Source of the DNA: Macquaria australasica
Lineage: Eukaryota > Chordata > Actinopteri > Centrarchiformes > Percichthyidae
NCBI GenBank assembly: GCA_005408345.1
Contig: SEMN01000079.1
Location: 1,488,001-1,552,000, forward strand
DNA: 64,000 nucleotides
Reading direction: 5' to 3'
The position numbers and the translations under genes are program-made. Each line of letters starts with the position of its first letter. The stretch's first letter is position 1. Of the stretch, positions 1 to 13,471 are shown in pieces. The notes beneath the pieces were generated by a model. The model had not been told where the DNA came from, made no database searches, and saw only the letters and a program-made list of their open reading frames with translations.

Positions 1-235
1 AGATATTTTTTTAATGTAAAATTATTTCTTAATAACAAGCTTTGCATTTTTTCATCTTCAATAGCGAGTCCATTACACCATTACACAGTGATCAAATGGG
101 ACAATCGTTTGCTTTTACTGAACAAAAGCAGTTAAAACAAAACATTTTCAGTCTACCTCATAGTCTATACATAGTTTTATCTCAACAACTTGATTCAAGA
201 ACAATTTGTCAAGTAAACCTTACAAAGTAAGTAAG

Positions 236-918
236 TCATTGCTTCAGAACAAACAATTGACCCAATATCACCTGGAAACAAGCAATTATTTCCTGTACTT
301 CTGAATTTGATACATGTAAAAGTGTTTGCATGCAGAGAAATAGGGATCCCAAATAATGATGAATGGCCTTTCCATTTTCAAGTCCAGAGTCAGGCTCAGA
401 TACAGAATGAGATGCAAGTATATCTTCATTGTCTGAAACAAAATCTTCTTCTATTACAGGCACTGAAAGTGTACACCGTGCCAAAAGGTCTGGTCTGAAA
501 TTTTCAAAGGTGGATGAGTTATGATTGCGACTTCTGTGAGCAGTAAAAGTTGACAGCACACTAGACTTGAAAAAGCAACCTGCAAAGGGACATTTAACAA
601 CTTCTCTGTTTCTCGAATGAGTCTTCAGATGAGTGAAGTATTTGTTAATGTCACTAGGCTCTGAGAATGTACACAAATCACATGATAATTTGGTTACAAT
701 CTTATAAGCTTCATTAATATGTTCTTTCAAATGATTTTTAAGTTCTGCTTGGGTTTGAAAAGTTTTCAAACAGTCTTTGTGAATACAGATGAGGCCCGAA
801 CACCTTCGATAATGCCCATGATGCTCTTTGTAGTGCTGTAGTATTCTTCCTTGGCCATTAGTAGAGAATGCACAAAACTTACATTTCCACTTCATGAAAG
901 GGACATGCTTGAATAAAT
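236..918 (-). CDS. C2H2 zinc-finger exon of a fish multi-copy gene family (partial gene)
   Basis: An open frame follows a good splice acceptor (pyrimidine-rich tract then AG at 919-920, minus strand). An in-frame ATG lies at 893-895, but the frame is open back to the acceptor, so this is probably an internal or second exon. The protein has four C2H2 fingers in the first ~150 residues: CKFC...H-x3-H, CIHKDC...HLKEH, CDLC...HLKTH and CPFAGC...HRSRNH. An acidic linker (EEDFVSDNEDI) follows, then a segment (LFLCMQTLLHVSNSEVQEII) resembling the region after the fingers in a large family of uncharacterised teleost zinc-finger proteins. A weak donor (CAG|GTGATA) lies near 276, just before the stop, so coding may continue beyond the window edge. 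Nucleic-acid binding is inferred from the fingers; the cellular role is unknown. Confidence 0.65.
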
Positions 919-3700
919 CTGTCAAGAGAAAATATACAAAAATGTATTGCATGTCCTCAGAATGTAGGTGAATCAAATTTACATAAAGCTATCTGCATAG
1001 TCTATATTATTATATAGAGTGAGAGAGAGATATTTTCCACTCAAAACTACATTCAAGTCATTAACCATTTCAGGGCGATAAAATCCAATTACATTTTAAA
1101 AATCAGGGATTATATCTGAAAAATTAGTGGACAACTAGGTAAGTCTGACAGAAAATAAATGTCACTATTTTAATAATTTAAAAAAATGCCCTTGTTTGAG
1201 CTTCCGAATTAAGAAAATTTGCTACATAGTTTAGTTCAATGTGACAGTGAACTGAATCTCTTTGGGTCTTGGTGAAAACAAGAAATTTGAGGGTGTCACC
1301 TTGGGTTTTAGAAAGCTGTGATTGAGATTTAGCTATTTTCTGACTTTTTATATAACAATCTATTAATTCAATAACCTCCAGATTAAATTAAAATAATAAT
1401 CGTTGCTTGCAACCCCATTAGGAAAAGTACTAGAAGTTTAAATAACCATAATTGTCACACACACTTTACAACATTTAATGCAAGGATACAAACTGGTGAG
1501 GTGTCCAAAAAGGGGACAACGTTTTTCTCAACTGAAAAAAAAAAAAAAAAAGGCTGTGTTTGGCACCGAGGCTGCTCCAGACAAAGGAGCAGAGAGCGAG
1601 AATGGCCGTGGTAGAGAGCAAGAGAGCGGTTGTGATAGAGCGAGCTAGGGAATGAATAAAGAGTGGGAATGGCGGTAGATAAAACACAGTGAGTGTATTT
1701 TCGAATAGTTTCATGACGGTTACGTCCTAAAACTGAAATACAAATCCTCAGACACTCAGCAGATCATCACCATATGTGTTCACTTAAAAGTAAAAACATG
1801 CTCCTAAGCACTACAAAACACTACAAATGACCTCGTTCTCTCTCCATGCGGACAGATTCTGGGTGCTTACTGGGACGTTGGCGTGTTCATGCCCGCGATT
1901 AATTTGCCTCGACTGTGTAGCTTACTAGCTAGCTAACCACTAGCTAACGCGAGCTTGCAAGCGAACCGTTTGTTCCAAGGAAAACAATGTTTTTCCGCTC
2001 CAGCAACGTTATATGCCTTTTATAATTTAAATACGCACCCACCAACTAAAATATCTGCTAAAACCAAATGGGGTCAGTGGTCTATTAAACCATTTTAACA
2101 TTTGAGGCTTTGACAAACACGATGAATTAGCAAGGAAAACTGTGGTAATAAGAGTCACATTCGCAAGAAAGCGGCAACATTATTCAATTTTATCAACACA
2201 AATTCAAAAGCACTATTAAAAGAATACAAACTCCTCGCCACTTTTGTGTTTCTCAGCGGGAATTCATCTTGCTACACTCCGCTTTGCAGTTGCACTCAGT
2301 CTGTCTCAACTTGTGTTTGTAGTCAGGTGCGTCCCTCTGCTGCTGGAAGTAGTCCACTGTTGTTTTCCAAAAGTGTCAATATTTCGTTGGAATACTACAG
2401 CATATCCTCTGCGGAAAACTGGTTAGTACCACGCTTCAACGGTATCACCGTTTTATAGTAATAGTTCTGTCTAACTCAAAAATGGCAGCTACTTCTCTGT
2501 ATTTCCGGGTATTTTCTCAGCATCACCCCACCTCCTCTCCCTCTCCCTTTTTCAACTTATAACTTACAGACATGAGTTAAATGAACACTGACAACCCAGA
2601 CAAAACTCACAAGTAGTCAAGACAATGGATTACTTTAAGTTTAATTTTTTTAAACTTATAAACTTGAGTTCAATATCCAAAACTTGTTATGACAAGTGGA
2701 GTTAAAGAGAAGAAATAAGTTCACATAACTTAACGGGGCTATGATGTTTTACAGTGCATCAAATCATGTATATCTGTAAAAGCATTTATTTAAACTAACA
2801 ATTCAATTGTCAGTCATTCAATTTTGTGCTTTCTTCAGTACGAATTGTACAGTTGCAAAACATTTATTTCCCCATCAGTACTTCCATTGTTCCATCTCAA
2901 AATAATTAAATGTAAATGTTAATTTTAGTAAATGTAAAGTTTTGGTTGAGTTTAGGCAAATAAATATGACGCTTATTTGTACAGGTTTGGAAGTCACTCA
3001 CAAACAATGTCATCCTGCTGATAGGGTCATCAGATTAAAATGTGCTTTTATGGATAGTTTTGGAAGGCAATGACAAATTCTCTATTTTTTATTTAAGTTG
3101 GAAGACTCATTCATTAAGTCTTTGAACTTAGTATACTTGCTAAGTTTTGCTCAATTTCTGGGGTCATGATTATGTTATTTGATTAGATGCGGTAAACATA
3201 TGTTTACAGTACATAACGTGGCAGATACATCTCAGTAAAGCCATTTATCTGTTTTTTTTTTCACATTCAAGAAAGATACATACTCTGCTGAGAGTGCAGT
3301 TTATCATCCTGCAAAGTCAGGAATTTCTGTTAGAGACTGTTTTAATCAATGTCACACCAGTCAAATGTATTGTCATGTTGATGTGAAATTAAAAATGATG
3401 CCTTGTAGCACTTCCCTCCCATCCTGTGTGCTGTGATAGGAATTCAAAGCTTTCAACTGCTGGCTATGAAGCCTGTACTGTGGTGTTGTTTTTCAGCAGA
3501 TGTAACTTTGTGTCAGTTCACACCTCCAAGATGGTAAATATGTTTGCATCTTTACCTTGACTTATAAGCATTTTTCTTTCACATTTAGTTTGTACACCAG
3601 GATGGTCGATCCATTCATCCAGCACTTTAGTCCAGAGCATGAAAGCTACTGGACATATTGCAGTGGAATTTGATCAAGCCTCAATCAGAGATGAGGAGCA
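919..3700. other. Region upstream of the zinc-finger exon, no gene resolved
   Basis: This should contain the intron and 5' end of the minus-strand zinc-finger gene. A 17-bp A tract lies at about 1535-1551. CpG and short GC-rich stretches cluster at about 1850-2000 and 2220-2510, the likeliest place for a promoter or first exon, but I cannot fix a start. Short plus- and minus-strand ORFs here show no recognisable domain. Confidence 0.35.
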
Positions 3701-3715
3701 GGCTACAGATGTCAG

Positions 3716-4040
3716 GTACGCGCGCTTCTTTCTAACTCCACACCCCCAGAATTTTGGGCGGACCGCAGCAAAGCGAGGCCAGCCCTATAAACGCGAAAGT
3801 CTGTGACTCATAACTGAGTGAGTAAATGAGTGAGTAAGTGAGTGATGAAGTTACACCATTGGTTGGTCGGGTGTTGGAATTTCCCCATTGGCTATTGCTC
3901 TTTCATAATAAATAGGCGCGAACATTAGTCATTTATTTAACTCCAGGTTCTATGAGTATAGGTGCAGCCCTCTAAGGCTATTGCTAGTGGGTTCATCCCT
4001 CGCTTGTGCAGACTTTTAGTCTACACCCACTTACGGAATG
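3716..4040 (+). promoter_or_regulatory. Promoter- or LTR-like block with TATA and inverted CCAAT boxes
   Basis: A CpG-containing block sits in AT-rich surroundings. It has a TATA-like CCCTATAAACGCG near 3783, two ATTGG (inverted CCAAT) boxes near 3859 and 3888, a short GTGAGTGAGTAA-type repeat between them, and an AATAAATAGGCGCG stretch near 3908. No ORF follows immediately, so it may be part of an old LTR or other mobile element rather than a gene promoter. Confidence 0.25.
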
Positions 4041-4970
4041 AGGTTTGGCCAAAATGGAAGTCAGTTATTATTGCAGTGTTTTATAGGAATGCGTTATCTA
4101 TGTGCTGAGGATTGCTCTGTGCCATGAATATGAAGCAGTTATAGCCTGATAAATGTGGGTTATATGGGGCTGGAAGGATGTAGTAATAGATGAACTCAAG
4201 GTCAGTGGTGGCTTGTTGATTGCACCAGAATTCTGCAGACACCTCTCTGAAACAAAAAAAAGGCCTCAATGAAGAGGGCAAGGAGTACTTGAAAGACTCG
4301 ACCTCAGCCACAAGAGGTTCCTCGAAGGCTTCTCAAACTTGACTTCCCTACATGACAGGGCAAACTCTGTTATAGGGTATCAGCTGTGCTGCTTCTCCCC
4401 TTATAAGATGTGTTGAGGCACAATTTTAATCTGATTTTTAATAAAATTTTGCCTCATTGAAAATCTCTCTGGGATATAGATAAGATCTATGGAACAATAA
4501 AGAAACAAACCGCATTGTAGATATGCGTTGCAGTGTTTCAAGTGAACACATATGCCAAATTAGTGGACGTGCGGATATTTTGTGGATCAATATTTGCTGG
4601 TCCCGTGTGCTGCCCACAGGCTGAGAAAAGTGTAGCTGAAGGCTGCATTTTATTTAGGGGGCCTCAGGCCTCTGTTTAACTGATGATTACCATTTTAACT
4701 AGCAGGACACAATCAATAGAAAAGGACATTTCTTTTAGTCAGAGCATGGACTTTGTTGTGGACAAGCTATATCACGACACATAAACATGCTGCACATCAC
4801 ATCAGACTGTGTCATCAGTATCATATAAAAAAGCTAATATCAGAGGCTTATTATTGGCATTAGACATGCATCTGATGTACTTGACAAAGACAAACTCATT
4901 ATTCAATGTTGTATGCATGTGTGTCTGATATGCATGTCTGCCTCATCTTCACATTGGTGTCGCTACCTTA
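4041..4970. other. Unannotated stretch
   Basis: No credible coding frame, RNA gene or repeat was recognised. The small minus-strand ORF at 4081-4311 has no recognisable motif. Confidence 0.4.
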
Positions 4971-4974
4971 AGCT

Positions 4975-5482
4975 GAGTCTTGACAAGTCTTCCCACGTGC
5001 AAATCATGCTCTGCTATTGATCCCACTCTCATCATCAACAAGAACAACACAGTGACCTCCTCCCTGAGCTGTCAGGAATCTCAGTGTGACTGTATAATCT
5101 TTAGACTGTCTTTAAAGTACACAAATAAACTGCGCATGTTCACCCTGCTGCCATCTGGCAAGCCATACAGAGGTATCCGCTGCCGTACCACCAGACTACA
5201 GAGCAGCTTCTTTCCTCAGGCTGTGAGACTCAACTCATCCTCCATACTCCACCATAAATAAATGACATGGAACTTTACACTGACATTGCACACACTTTCT
5301 GGGTGTATACGTGTATAGGTATATATGCATATAAGTAACTATACATTGTTTTATTGTATTTTATTTGTATTTTATTCTACTTTAAATATTTGTATATATT
5401 TTGTGTGTAGCATGAAGGGGCAGCAACTTACATTCTATTGTGCAACCCTGTGTTGTAAAATGACAATAAATGAACCTTGATT
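4975..5482 (+). pseudogene. 3' end of a non-LTR retrotransposon (ORF2 C-terminus plus 3' UTR)
   Basis: The last ~40 residues of the frame ending at 5261 (FTLLPSGKPYRGIRC then TRLQSSFFPQAVRL) match the typical C-terminal tail of CR1/Rex-type LINE ORF2 proteins in fish. The upstream part is decayed, with no reverse-transcriptase motifs left. The 3' UTR is AT-rich and ends with an AATAAA signal near 5465. This is a 5'-truncated, dead copy. The exact LINE family is uncertain. Confidence 0.6.
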
Positions 5483-7368
5483 TGTACTAATTAAATCCAT
5501 TTAAAAAGCAAATCTAAACTTAGTCTAAATAAAAGCGGAATAACTGATGATTTACAGTGCTTTGACTAATATAAAAATAGAAATGTTTTAACAGTGGGAA
5601 ATACGTCAGAATTAGAGTGGGCCATAATGCATGATTTTTCTTTAAAACACACAAACTGACAGAAACTTCACTAGTTAAATTGGGCTAATGAACCACTTAA
5701 TGGCTATCTAACTAAAGGAACACCATAAAGAAACATGAAGAAACTCCCTAGCCAAGCATCATTATGGTAGCAAACAACCAATAATGCAACACTCTTAAAG
5801 GGGCACTCCAGCAATGTAGTATTTCATTTCCATGGGGTCTCACAAAAGACAGATTAAAAAAATAATTGTCAGAGACCGAGACACTCTAACTTTTAGTTTA
5901 GTTTTTTTCTTTTTTTTCCCCCCTAGAATGGGTCAAGCTCCAATTCCCATAATACAACTAAAAAATATCTTTCATTGGACCCTCCCTGACTGGTAAATGT
6001 CTTCAAATTGCACGCCTCCAGTTTGTAAGGCTTTTTTTTATACATTTATAACCTCTAACCATACTGTATATAAAAGATGGCTGACACTTAATCGACTTGA
6101 GTTTTATGTTTATATCTGCTAATGTACTGAAAATAAATTTTGGTTTTAAGAACTCGCAATCTGATGTGTTCCCTCTTTTAATCTTTAACAATGTAGGGAC
6201 AACTTGCTGAGCATGTATGTATGTTTCTAACATTATTGACAACAATAGGTCAGGACATCATTTTCACATAAGCACTTATGTAATTCTTCTAATGTTGGCT
6301 AATGAGCAGCTCCACTGCAGGAACTGAGGGTTGATTTGCTTAAGGGCAGCTTGATGTGCCTTATAGAGAGAGGACAGACTGGTTCAGTCACTTCCCCCAC
6401 CAGACTGCCATCCACTTAGAAGGTTAAAATACTGTAGCTTCAAGAATATGTACAGAATGTTAAAAACAAAATGGCTAAAATATAAAATGTATGTGAGGAA
6501 ATGACCATTTCTCTAATATTAGGCATAGGAAACAGAAAATAATATACATACAGACAAGAAAAAACCCAACACTGTAATATATTTAGATTCTGGGAGACAA
6601 TCAGTCTCAAAGTATGGCTGTATTGAAGATGGGCTGTGTGATCATTTGCAAATAATAATCATCAGTGGCTTTATTTTACTCATGCTCCCTGGTTGAATCA
6701 TATTATTGCATCTCTTCGTGCGTGCGTGTCCTGGAAATATAATGCTCCTCAGAGTGGTCACGGATGAACTAAGTGTGTTTATTCTCTAAAGGCAACTTCA
6801 TGTCATATAGGATGTAATTTGTTTTGAAATCTCATTCACATGAAAAAGCAAAATGAATTACAACCAGATATAAGCACAGATATCCTGCCACAGTGCATAT
6901 TGTGAATTATTTTGGAAGTTTATCTCAAGAAAAAGAACAGCCTGAGGGTCTAAGGTAATGCATCTGTAACTGACAATTCCTTTCTGTAGAAATATGGCAT
7001 TCAAAACAATCAATCCACCACTTGTAGATATCTGGTGTTCATTTGAAACATTAAACCTCTGGATACTGAAGCTGACCAAAGCTGATTGGACTGATTGAAA
7101 AAAAGCATGAATTGTGTTTTTCCCTCTTTCTTCTTCCAAACTTTTTTCTCGTCTCTGCTCTACATAGACTTCAGCAGAAAAGAGGGTCCTCAACTCAAGT
7201 TGTGGTGGAGTGGTGTTTCTTTTGAGGATGATTAATGAAGGCTCCTGCCCACAAAAACCAGAAGTGTTCTTCCTCATCAGACAAGCGATGCTGATTAAGC
7301 TGCTGAAGTGTTCTCTGATTACTGGCTCACCTCTTATTCCAACTTTTTTTTCCCTGGGGTTTTATGTC

Positions 7369-7370
<2 letters not shown>
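5483..7370. other. Unannotated AT-rich stretch
   Basis: No gene or clear element. The 139-residue minus-strand ORF at 6858-7277 is low in complexity, lacks any known motif and is probably chance. Confidence 0.4.

Positions 7371-7408
<38 letters not shown>
7371..7408. repeat. (TG)n microsatellite
   Basis: About 18 uninterrupted TG dinucleotides. It makes a run of alternating Val/Cys in the overlapping plus-strand ORF, which is therefore not a real gene. Confidence 0.95.
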
Positions 7409-7409
<1 letters not shown>

Positions 7410-7789
7410 TGACAGCGCAGATGTGATGAGCTTTGTTTTTGGGGGGTAGGATCGACAGCTTTTCGCTCTCAGCCCCACCTGTCCATTAGTTCTACATGAC
7501 TGAGTCTGCTTCAGCTTTCATCACTGTGATATCCACACAGAGACCGGGCCAGGGTTTGATGTGTGCCACTAGCCCAGGCTTTCCAGCCCTCTGGCAACTG
7601 GACTCTCTGCAGTCCACTCATCAAATACTGACTTTCCATTGCACCAGAGCTGCTCTATACGCATACTGCTGCTAAGATAATTTGTCAATACTGGACTTTT
7701 ATTAAACACTAAATCATGCAACCTTGAGAAGAAGGTGGCTCCTCCCTAAACAGAGCCACATAAAAAGTATTTACAATGTATATTTCATT

Positions 7790-8880
7790 TTTGACCTGCA
7801 AGGACTAAGGATGGCAATGTCAGTCAGTCAATTGGTCCTTCTGTCCGACCAAACACTTTTGTTCACAGCAAGGTATCTTGTCAACTACTGGCCAGAATGC
7901 ATTTGAATATGGTATGTATATTCATGGTCAGTGGAAAATGAGTTCTTGTCATTTTGGTGTTAATGTGGCAAGAACTTTCTTGAAAAACCAGGTCAAATTT
8001 TCCACAGCGATTTGGTCAAGGTACCTTGAAAACTAATGACCAGATTTCCATGAAATTTGTCATGGTTATTCATGGTCCCCAAGGGATGATTCCTACTCTT
8101 AGGAAGGTACTATTTTCCTAGGGGTTACTTCTACGAAAGAAATACCAAAATCTAATGAGCATGTTGACATTAAAAGTACTAAGGATGTTGGTGCTTCTCA
8201 AAGATTGAGCCTTTTCCCATGTTATGCCATGCTCAGACTACACAATATCGGTATCATCACAATAAAATTGCTCATTTTATCCAGTCTACTGTGTCATAGT
8301 GTAGGACAACCAACACAGCATCTGAGAGAGCTCACGACGTCCTGACAAAAAGAGAGGCGTGTCTGAATTATTTTGCCCTCTCTTGCCTAACTTTGACTAC
8401 TTCTACAACATGGTCTGTGCACAACTGTAAATATGATGAAGTGAAAGACAAATGTTGTTTGTGCTGACAGGTGAAACATTGGAGCCTATGTATGTCAATT
8501 CAATTCAATTTTATTTATATCGCGCCAAATCATAACATAAGTTATCTCAGGGCTCTTTTCATATATAGCAGGTCTAGACCGTACTCTTTATAATATTATT
8601 TACAGTCACTCAAGCAATGATTGGTCCACCATGTCTCTTGGCTAAGTCATGGCAAGAATTTCTGACAAAATATTGCATGTTCTGATCCTCTTTTCTCTTG
8701 CTGCACAATCAGGCCACAATGTCAACTTTGTATATACATATCCCATGGCCAGATTGCCATGAGATTTACCAAATACATTCATACTGTGGGGAGAAAGCCA
8801 TTGGATTGTAATGTCCTCATGGTCTTTCCCTCTAGCACCGCCCTAGGATAGAGTTCTGCATGGGCCCAAAACTAAAACCC
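7790..8880. repeat. Unclassified teleost interspersed repeat, two diverged pieces
   Basis: The segments at about 7800-8170 and 8610-8860 share phrases such as CCAGATTTCCATGAAATTT and CCAGATTGCCATGAGATTT. Each is followed by wording like TTCATGGTCCCC or a CCTCTAGCACCGCCC end. This is the pattern of a common dispersed repeat in percomorph genomes. They are separated by a LINE-2 tail, suggesting nested insertion. No protein is encoded. Confidence 0.4.
8496..8606 (-). mobile_element. LINE-2 3' tail fragment
   Basis: The reverse strand reads as the end of the teleost LINE-2 3' UTR: a GGTCTAGACCTGCT-like stretch, CCCTGAGATAACTTATGTTATG, GGCGCGATATAAATAAAATT and a GAATT repeat. The same tail is seen at 16.5, 42.5 and 59.2 kb. 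It is a strongly 5'-truncated copy of about 110 bp. Confidence 0.75.
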
Positions 8881-9030
8881 TGATCTTAAGTGGTACCACC
8901 AAAGACTCAAAGCTATATTTTTTTCTTTTTAGATCCATTACTGACTGTTAGCTTACACAAAGCATTGGCTGCACTCTGTCTCTTTACCCCTTCACACTTG
9001 GTATTGTGCATTTACTAGCATTACATAACA

Positions 9031-9350
9031 ATCAAGGACGCAGAGGATTGGCACAGTCAGAAACCTCATACTTTCAAGGACCCATCAGGTTCCGGTCAAG
9101 TAGCAGAAGTGTACCGCACCAAAGTCATTGACCAGGAGTCAGTGGACAGCCAAAAAATAATCAAGGAGGCCAGTCACATCCAATGCCAAAGACCATCTTT
9201 GAACAGAGACAAGAATTACCAGGAATCTACCATGTATATACAACTGTCATCACATCAACCAAATTCCATACTTAGGTCCCGTGATAACAACTCTCCATGA
9301 CAACTGAGCAAACTCCATCCATTGATAAAGGCCATGAGATGTATAGCTGA
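9031..9350 (+). pseudogene. Penelope-like element C-terminal remnant (GIY-YIG endonuclease end)
   Basis: The plus-strand frame contains KVIDQESVDSQKIIKEASHI followed by QRPSLNRDKNYQ. This corresponds to the end of the GIY-YIG endonuclease domain of Penelope-like reverse transcriptases, where a conserved Glu (KEA) and the PSLNRDxGY tail occur. The reverse transcriptase and the GIY-YIG core are absent. A related remnant lies at 34.2-34.6 kb. Both are dead 5'-truncated copies. Confidence 0.6.
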
Positions 9351-10304
9351 AAGCCCTGGAAAACCCTTTTTTCTGAGCCCAGTTTTACTTTCCCATGATG
9401 TTCTTTCAGAATGTTTTCCAGGCTGGTCAGAATAAAATTCCTTTTATTTTGTAATGTCCTTGGAATGGAATTTTAACACCCTTTGGAACTTCTACAACAC
9501 TGAACTGGTGTTCCAGGTTTGTAAGACATTGGCAGAAAGATGCCAGCCTTCAGCTGAATCTGAAAATGAGCCAGCACTAAATACAACTGGCATTCTACCA
9601 GCATACCCATAACAAACTAAAATGAATTAAAAATGTGTATTGGTATGGATGTTAAAAAGTACAGAAAACAACAACAACATGAAGATGCACTTCACAGTAC
9701 TTTCTAATGTAATGATACCATGTCAGGCCTTGTTTAACATGCCTAGAGTCCCAGCTTTAACAAAGGTCAGTCTAAAATGCAACTGAAGAAGAACTATGAC
9801 AAACTGTGAAGCTAAGCTGCAGCATGTACTTGCATTAAGTGTCAGAATCTCCTGAGGGCTCTCCAAAGTGTTTATACTGCACACATAATTCATATTTGTT
9901 TACCCGCTTATGTGGTCCTAGTGGGAAATGATGATCACTCAAAACAGTATTAGCACGTCAAATATTGTACCAAAATTTACAGGGCCACTCTGGGACTCAG
10001 TTTGCAGAGCAAAACAAAGAGTCCTCATTGATTGTTCTCATGTTTGACCAAACAGCTGCTCTGCATCGGTGTCAATCAGTTTATTATTGTAAACACAGAT
10101 CTCCAACACATTTGCCAGGTAAATAGCAAGCTTCTCTTGAGTGCTTCACATGTGGCCTCAGTTAAATAGGCTTTTTCCCTTGATCTTTCTTTTCAGTTTG
10201 ATGATGACAGCAAATGTTTGGATGTGTTTTTTTATGTAAATTAATTCTTTGTGTGATCTGTACACACATCCCTTCAACTGATGTAAAGCAATCTTAACTG
10301 AAGC
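9351..10304. other. Unannotated stretch
   Basis: No coding frame, RNA gene or repeat recognised. Confidence 0.4.
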
Positions 10305-10665
10305 TTAAAGCTGCATTCATTCTTTATTTTTTTCTTTTGGTCTTTTGGGATTAGAACTGCACAAAAAAGTGAAAATCATGTGTTGACATTATAGCCTTAT
10401 AAAGTTGATATGGCTGACGTGAGCAAACTATTTCCTATTTACATACCCAGCACACAAGAATGTTTCAGACTACCTGACAAATGTCAAATATTCACTCTCC
10501 TTTTAGCTCTGGTTTGGTCTCCACCAACTCCTGAAAAACATATATGTCCCTTTAGCTGCTAATTGTTCCACTACGATCACCAGCTGGTCACTAACTTTGT
10601 CGGTCTGTTTGGTGCTGGGCAGGTAGCCCACAGTGGGTTTATCAGACATTTCTTTTGAAAGAAAA
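10305..10665 (+). mobile_element. MITE family with TTAAAG end, copy A (3'-truncated)
   Basis: It starts TTAAAGCTGCATTCATT and runs collinear with the copies at 19.3 and 47.6 kb. Shared phrases are TATAAAGTTGATATG, CTATTTACATACCCAGC, GGTCTCCACCAACTCCTGA and TTTGGTGCTGGGCAGGTAG. The right end is missing. Confidence 0.6.
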
Positions 10666-13471
10666 CCCTGTGTTCTTCACATCTGCAAATTAACATTCAG
10701 TATGTTAAGAAAGTTCAAGAAAGTTGAACTGGGTACAATATGATTTGTCTCTCTGCAATGATGGTCTTCTGTCTTGCCTTACTCACTCACTTAGCAACTA
10801 ATAACTAGGCCAGAGCCAAATTTTAAAACTATACACTTTCATTGGCTGACACCAATATATAATACAATGGAAGTTGGGTTTGAAGGGGTTAAGAAAGTGT
10901 ACTTTTGTAAAGTGGTGATGGCGTTCACAAACCGACAAACAACACAATGTGCCTAGCTGGACATATGTATTCTTGCAATATTAAAATGAATGATGAATGA
11001 TACACATGAAGATGAGGAAAATGGTAATAGTGGTAGAATACATATGTGGCCAAGCATAAATATGACACTTTACATGAACTTCAAATAACTGTCACAGTAA
11101 AGATTAGACATCACAGGTCCTAGACTGTGTCTTCTTGCCACAGTCACTGTGCAGATCATTTGTCTGAGCCTCCTGGATCTGCAGGTGAAATGTGGCAACA
11201 GGATGGGAAGATAATGCTGTGCATTATGACAGGCAATAGGGCGAACACTGTATAAAGGCTATGAGGCAGTAAGGCTGGCAATGCCACAGTTGTTTAAGTC
11301 ATAATCTGAATTTGGCAGTTACAAATGCAATAGCAGAATCAGACAACCTGAACCTTATAGGAGCAGCAGGCTGATCTTCAATTTCCACAACACAACATAG
11401 AGTGGTAGTGAAGTTTTCCTTATTATTAACTGTCAAAAAATATGCAACAAAATATTTTGGATTTAAGAGGTTATGTGCTCCTGGAATAGCCTTAATGCCA
11501 TCACATTTGTTTTGTTTGGTACAATATATAAGCCCTTGATTGTTTGTAGCCTTTATTCGTCATTGCCAGGATCAACCTGCTGGGACACCAAGTAAAAAAC
11601 AGCAGAGCAACTTTTGGAACAAGCGCCAGTTATGTAAAGAGTTTTGGATGAGCGCATCCATCGGCACCTCAGCCGAGCTGGCAGCATATACAGTAGCTGT
11701 GCTTGAGTCGTCAGCAGTACATCTCAGCGAAGCCAGTCCCTGACTTTACAGATATACTGTCTCCAGGTAAATCTGTCACCTCTTCCTCAGGCAGACCTGT
11801 GCTACAGCCACTGATGAAAGACCTACTGGCCCCATCTCAGAGTGACACTGATTTAACAAGCAGCCTCAAATGAAAAAGTGCAGTATTGGATGACAAATAG
11901 AAAGGTATCAAAGAAATAAATCTATTAGTGAAGGCCTTTGCCTTTGAGCCCAGGTATACACACTGCCCAGTGCATGCATGTGGCCTATAAGTTCCCATTA
12001 CCAAAAATAGATCTCTCTTCACAGTGCTGCCCTGATGAAGGTTATAGATGATTACAGCAGGTTGCCTGGTAGCAAAAGTAATAATTATTCCAAAGATTTT
12101 GTTGCCCCGCTAGCAGCAGGACCTATGAATGGCGATTTTGGTCTGTGGGTGTGATTTAATGTACTGTAAACCTGTTATTTGCAGAATTGTTCAATATCAA
12201 TGTTCTGTCTGATTGTTGTTGTATTGTATCATGGCCAACTTGTAAGTAATTAGCTTTGGATACTCTACCAAGTCCCATAGTTTTTCAAGTTTTTTCTTTC
12301 CTGTTGCGCCACTATCACATGAAAATTTCTGCTTGTGAAGAGAGGATTAATCCTTTTCCCCATGATTTCAATGACCATTTGGTAATTCCATAGGACAAAT
12401 GTTTACCCTGATCACAGATAATACTCAGTATGTTGTAAATCATGACTATTTTATTTGTTCATTTCAACGCTTAAATGTTATGAGTAGCAATGTAATTGTC
12501 AGGTCAGGGACTCTGAGGTTTGTGCGAACCCTAATACCACAGTAGGAAACAAGGTTTCATTGTTTAGAGTTTTAAAAAAGGAAATCAAATGAGAGGCATA
12601 TTTCTAAACAGCTCAGCAAGCACAATCAAAATGTTTTGCAGCAAAAGAATTGTACTGCAAGTCCAAAATGTCATAGTCATATTTTTTCAGCTCCTATTTT
12701 GACTGAAACAGAAAAATCTGTCTGAACAAATGCTTCAGTTCATTAAACTCAGCAGCACTAAGACAAAAATCATGAACACTGCCACTTTGGAAATGAATAA
12801 TCAAGATTCGCAGAATAATTAAGTACTGAGGAAGAATAGTAAAACCAAAATGCATCAAACCATTTGTTGTAATGCTTGCTGCATGTATAATATTACATTA
12901 TTATAATAAAAACTATGATACCTGAGAGGGAAACAAATCCTGAAAGACACAATCCATGATTGTGATGTCGACAAATGGGTCAAGCAACAAACAAAATTAA
13001 AAACTAAATTCAATACATACACTAACACAAGTGGCTAAAAATCACATTATGCAGCTTTAAATAATAATATTAGTCACATGTTTGACCTTCAGTTCATAGA
13101 CTTGACTCTTTTGCCAAGAAACAAACTTGTAAATTAGCATGTACTGGTTCAGCCAGTCAGTCATTCGTTGCCTGTTCCTGTATAGGAAAACTATCTTAGC
13201 TAAAATGTAGAGGTACTCACATTTTTGAATACCCAGAACAGTAGTAAATACTCATGTAGTTAGGAAATTGGATCTAAAATCTCAAAAACCTGATTTAGCT
13301 TTTCAGAAACACAGAAAAAACTGCTGAGTGACAGATGCTAGTTGAACAATGGCTAGCTAGGCAAGTATTATGGTTCTGTGTAAGAGCCATGCTGTTCTTT
13401 GTAGGTCTAATGACAGCCCTTCTCTTGAGACTCTTTCTTGTGAAAAATACACAGAGGTGGTTTACACACCT
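10666..13471. other. Unannotated stretch
   Basis: No gene recognised. The ORF at 11540-11743 (plus) has no known domain and lies in AT-rich, non-repetitive DNA; I do not call it. Confidence 0.4.

Noticed and set aside
1475..1714. 79-codon minus-strand ORF
   Set aside because: Contains a Phe run from the A tract and Leu-rich low-complexity sequence; no family resemblance.
6858..7277. 139-codon minus-strand ORF
   Set aside because: No domain, AT-rich, and no splice or promoter support.
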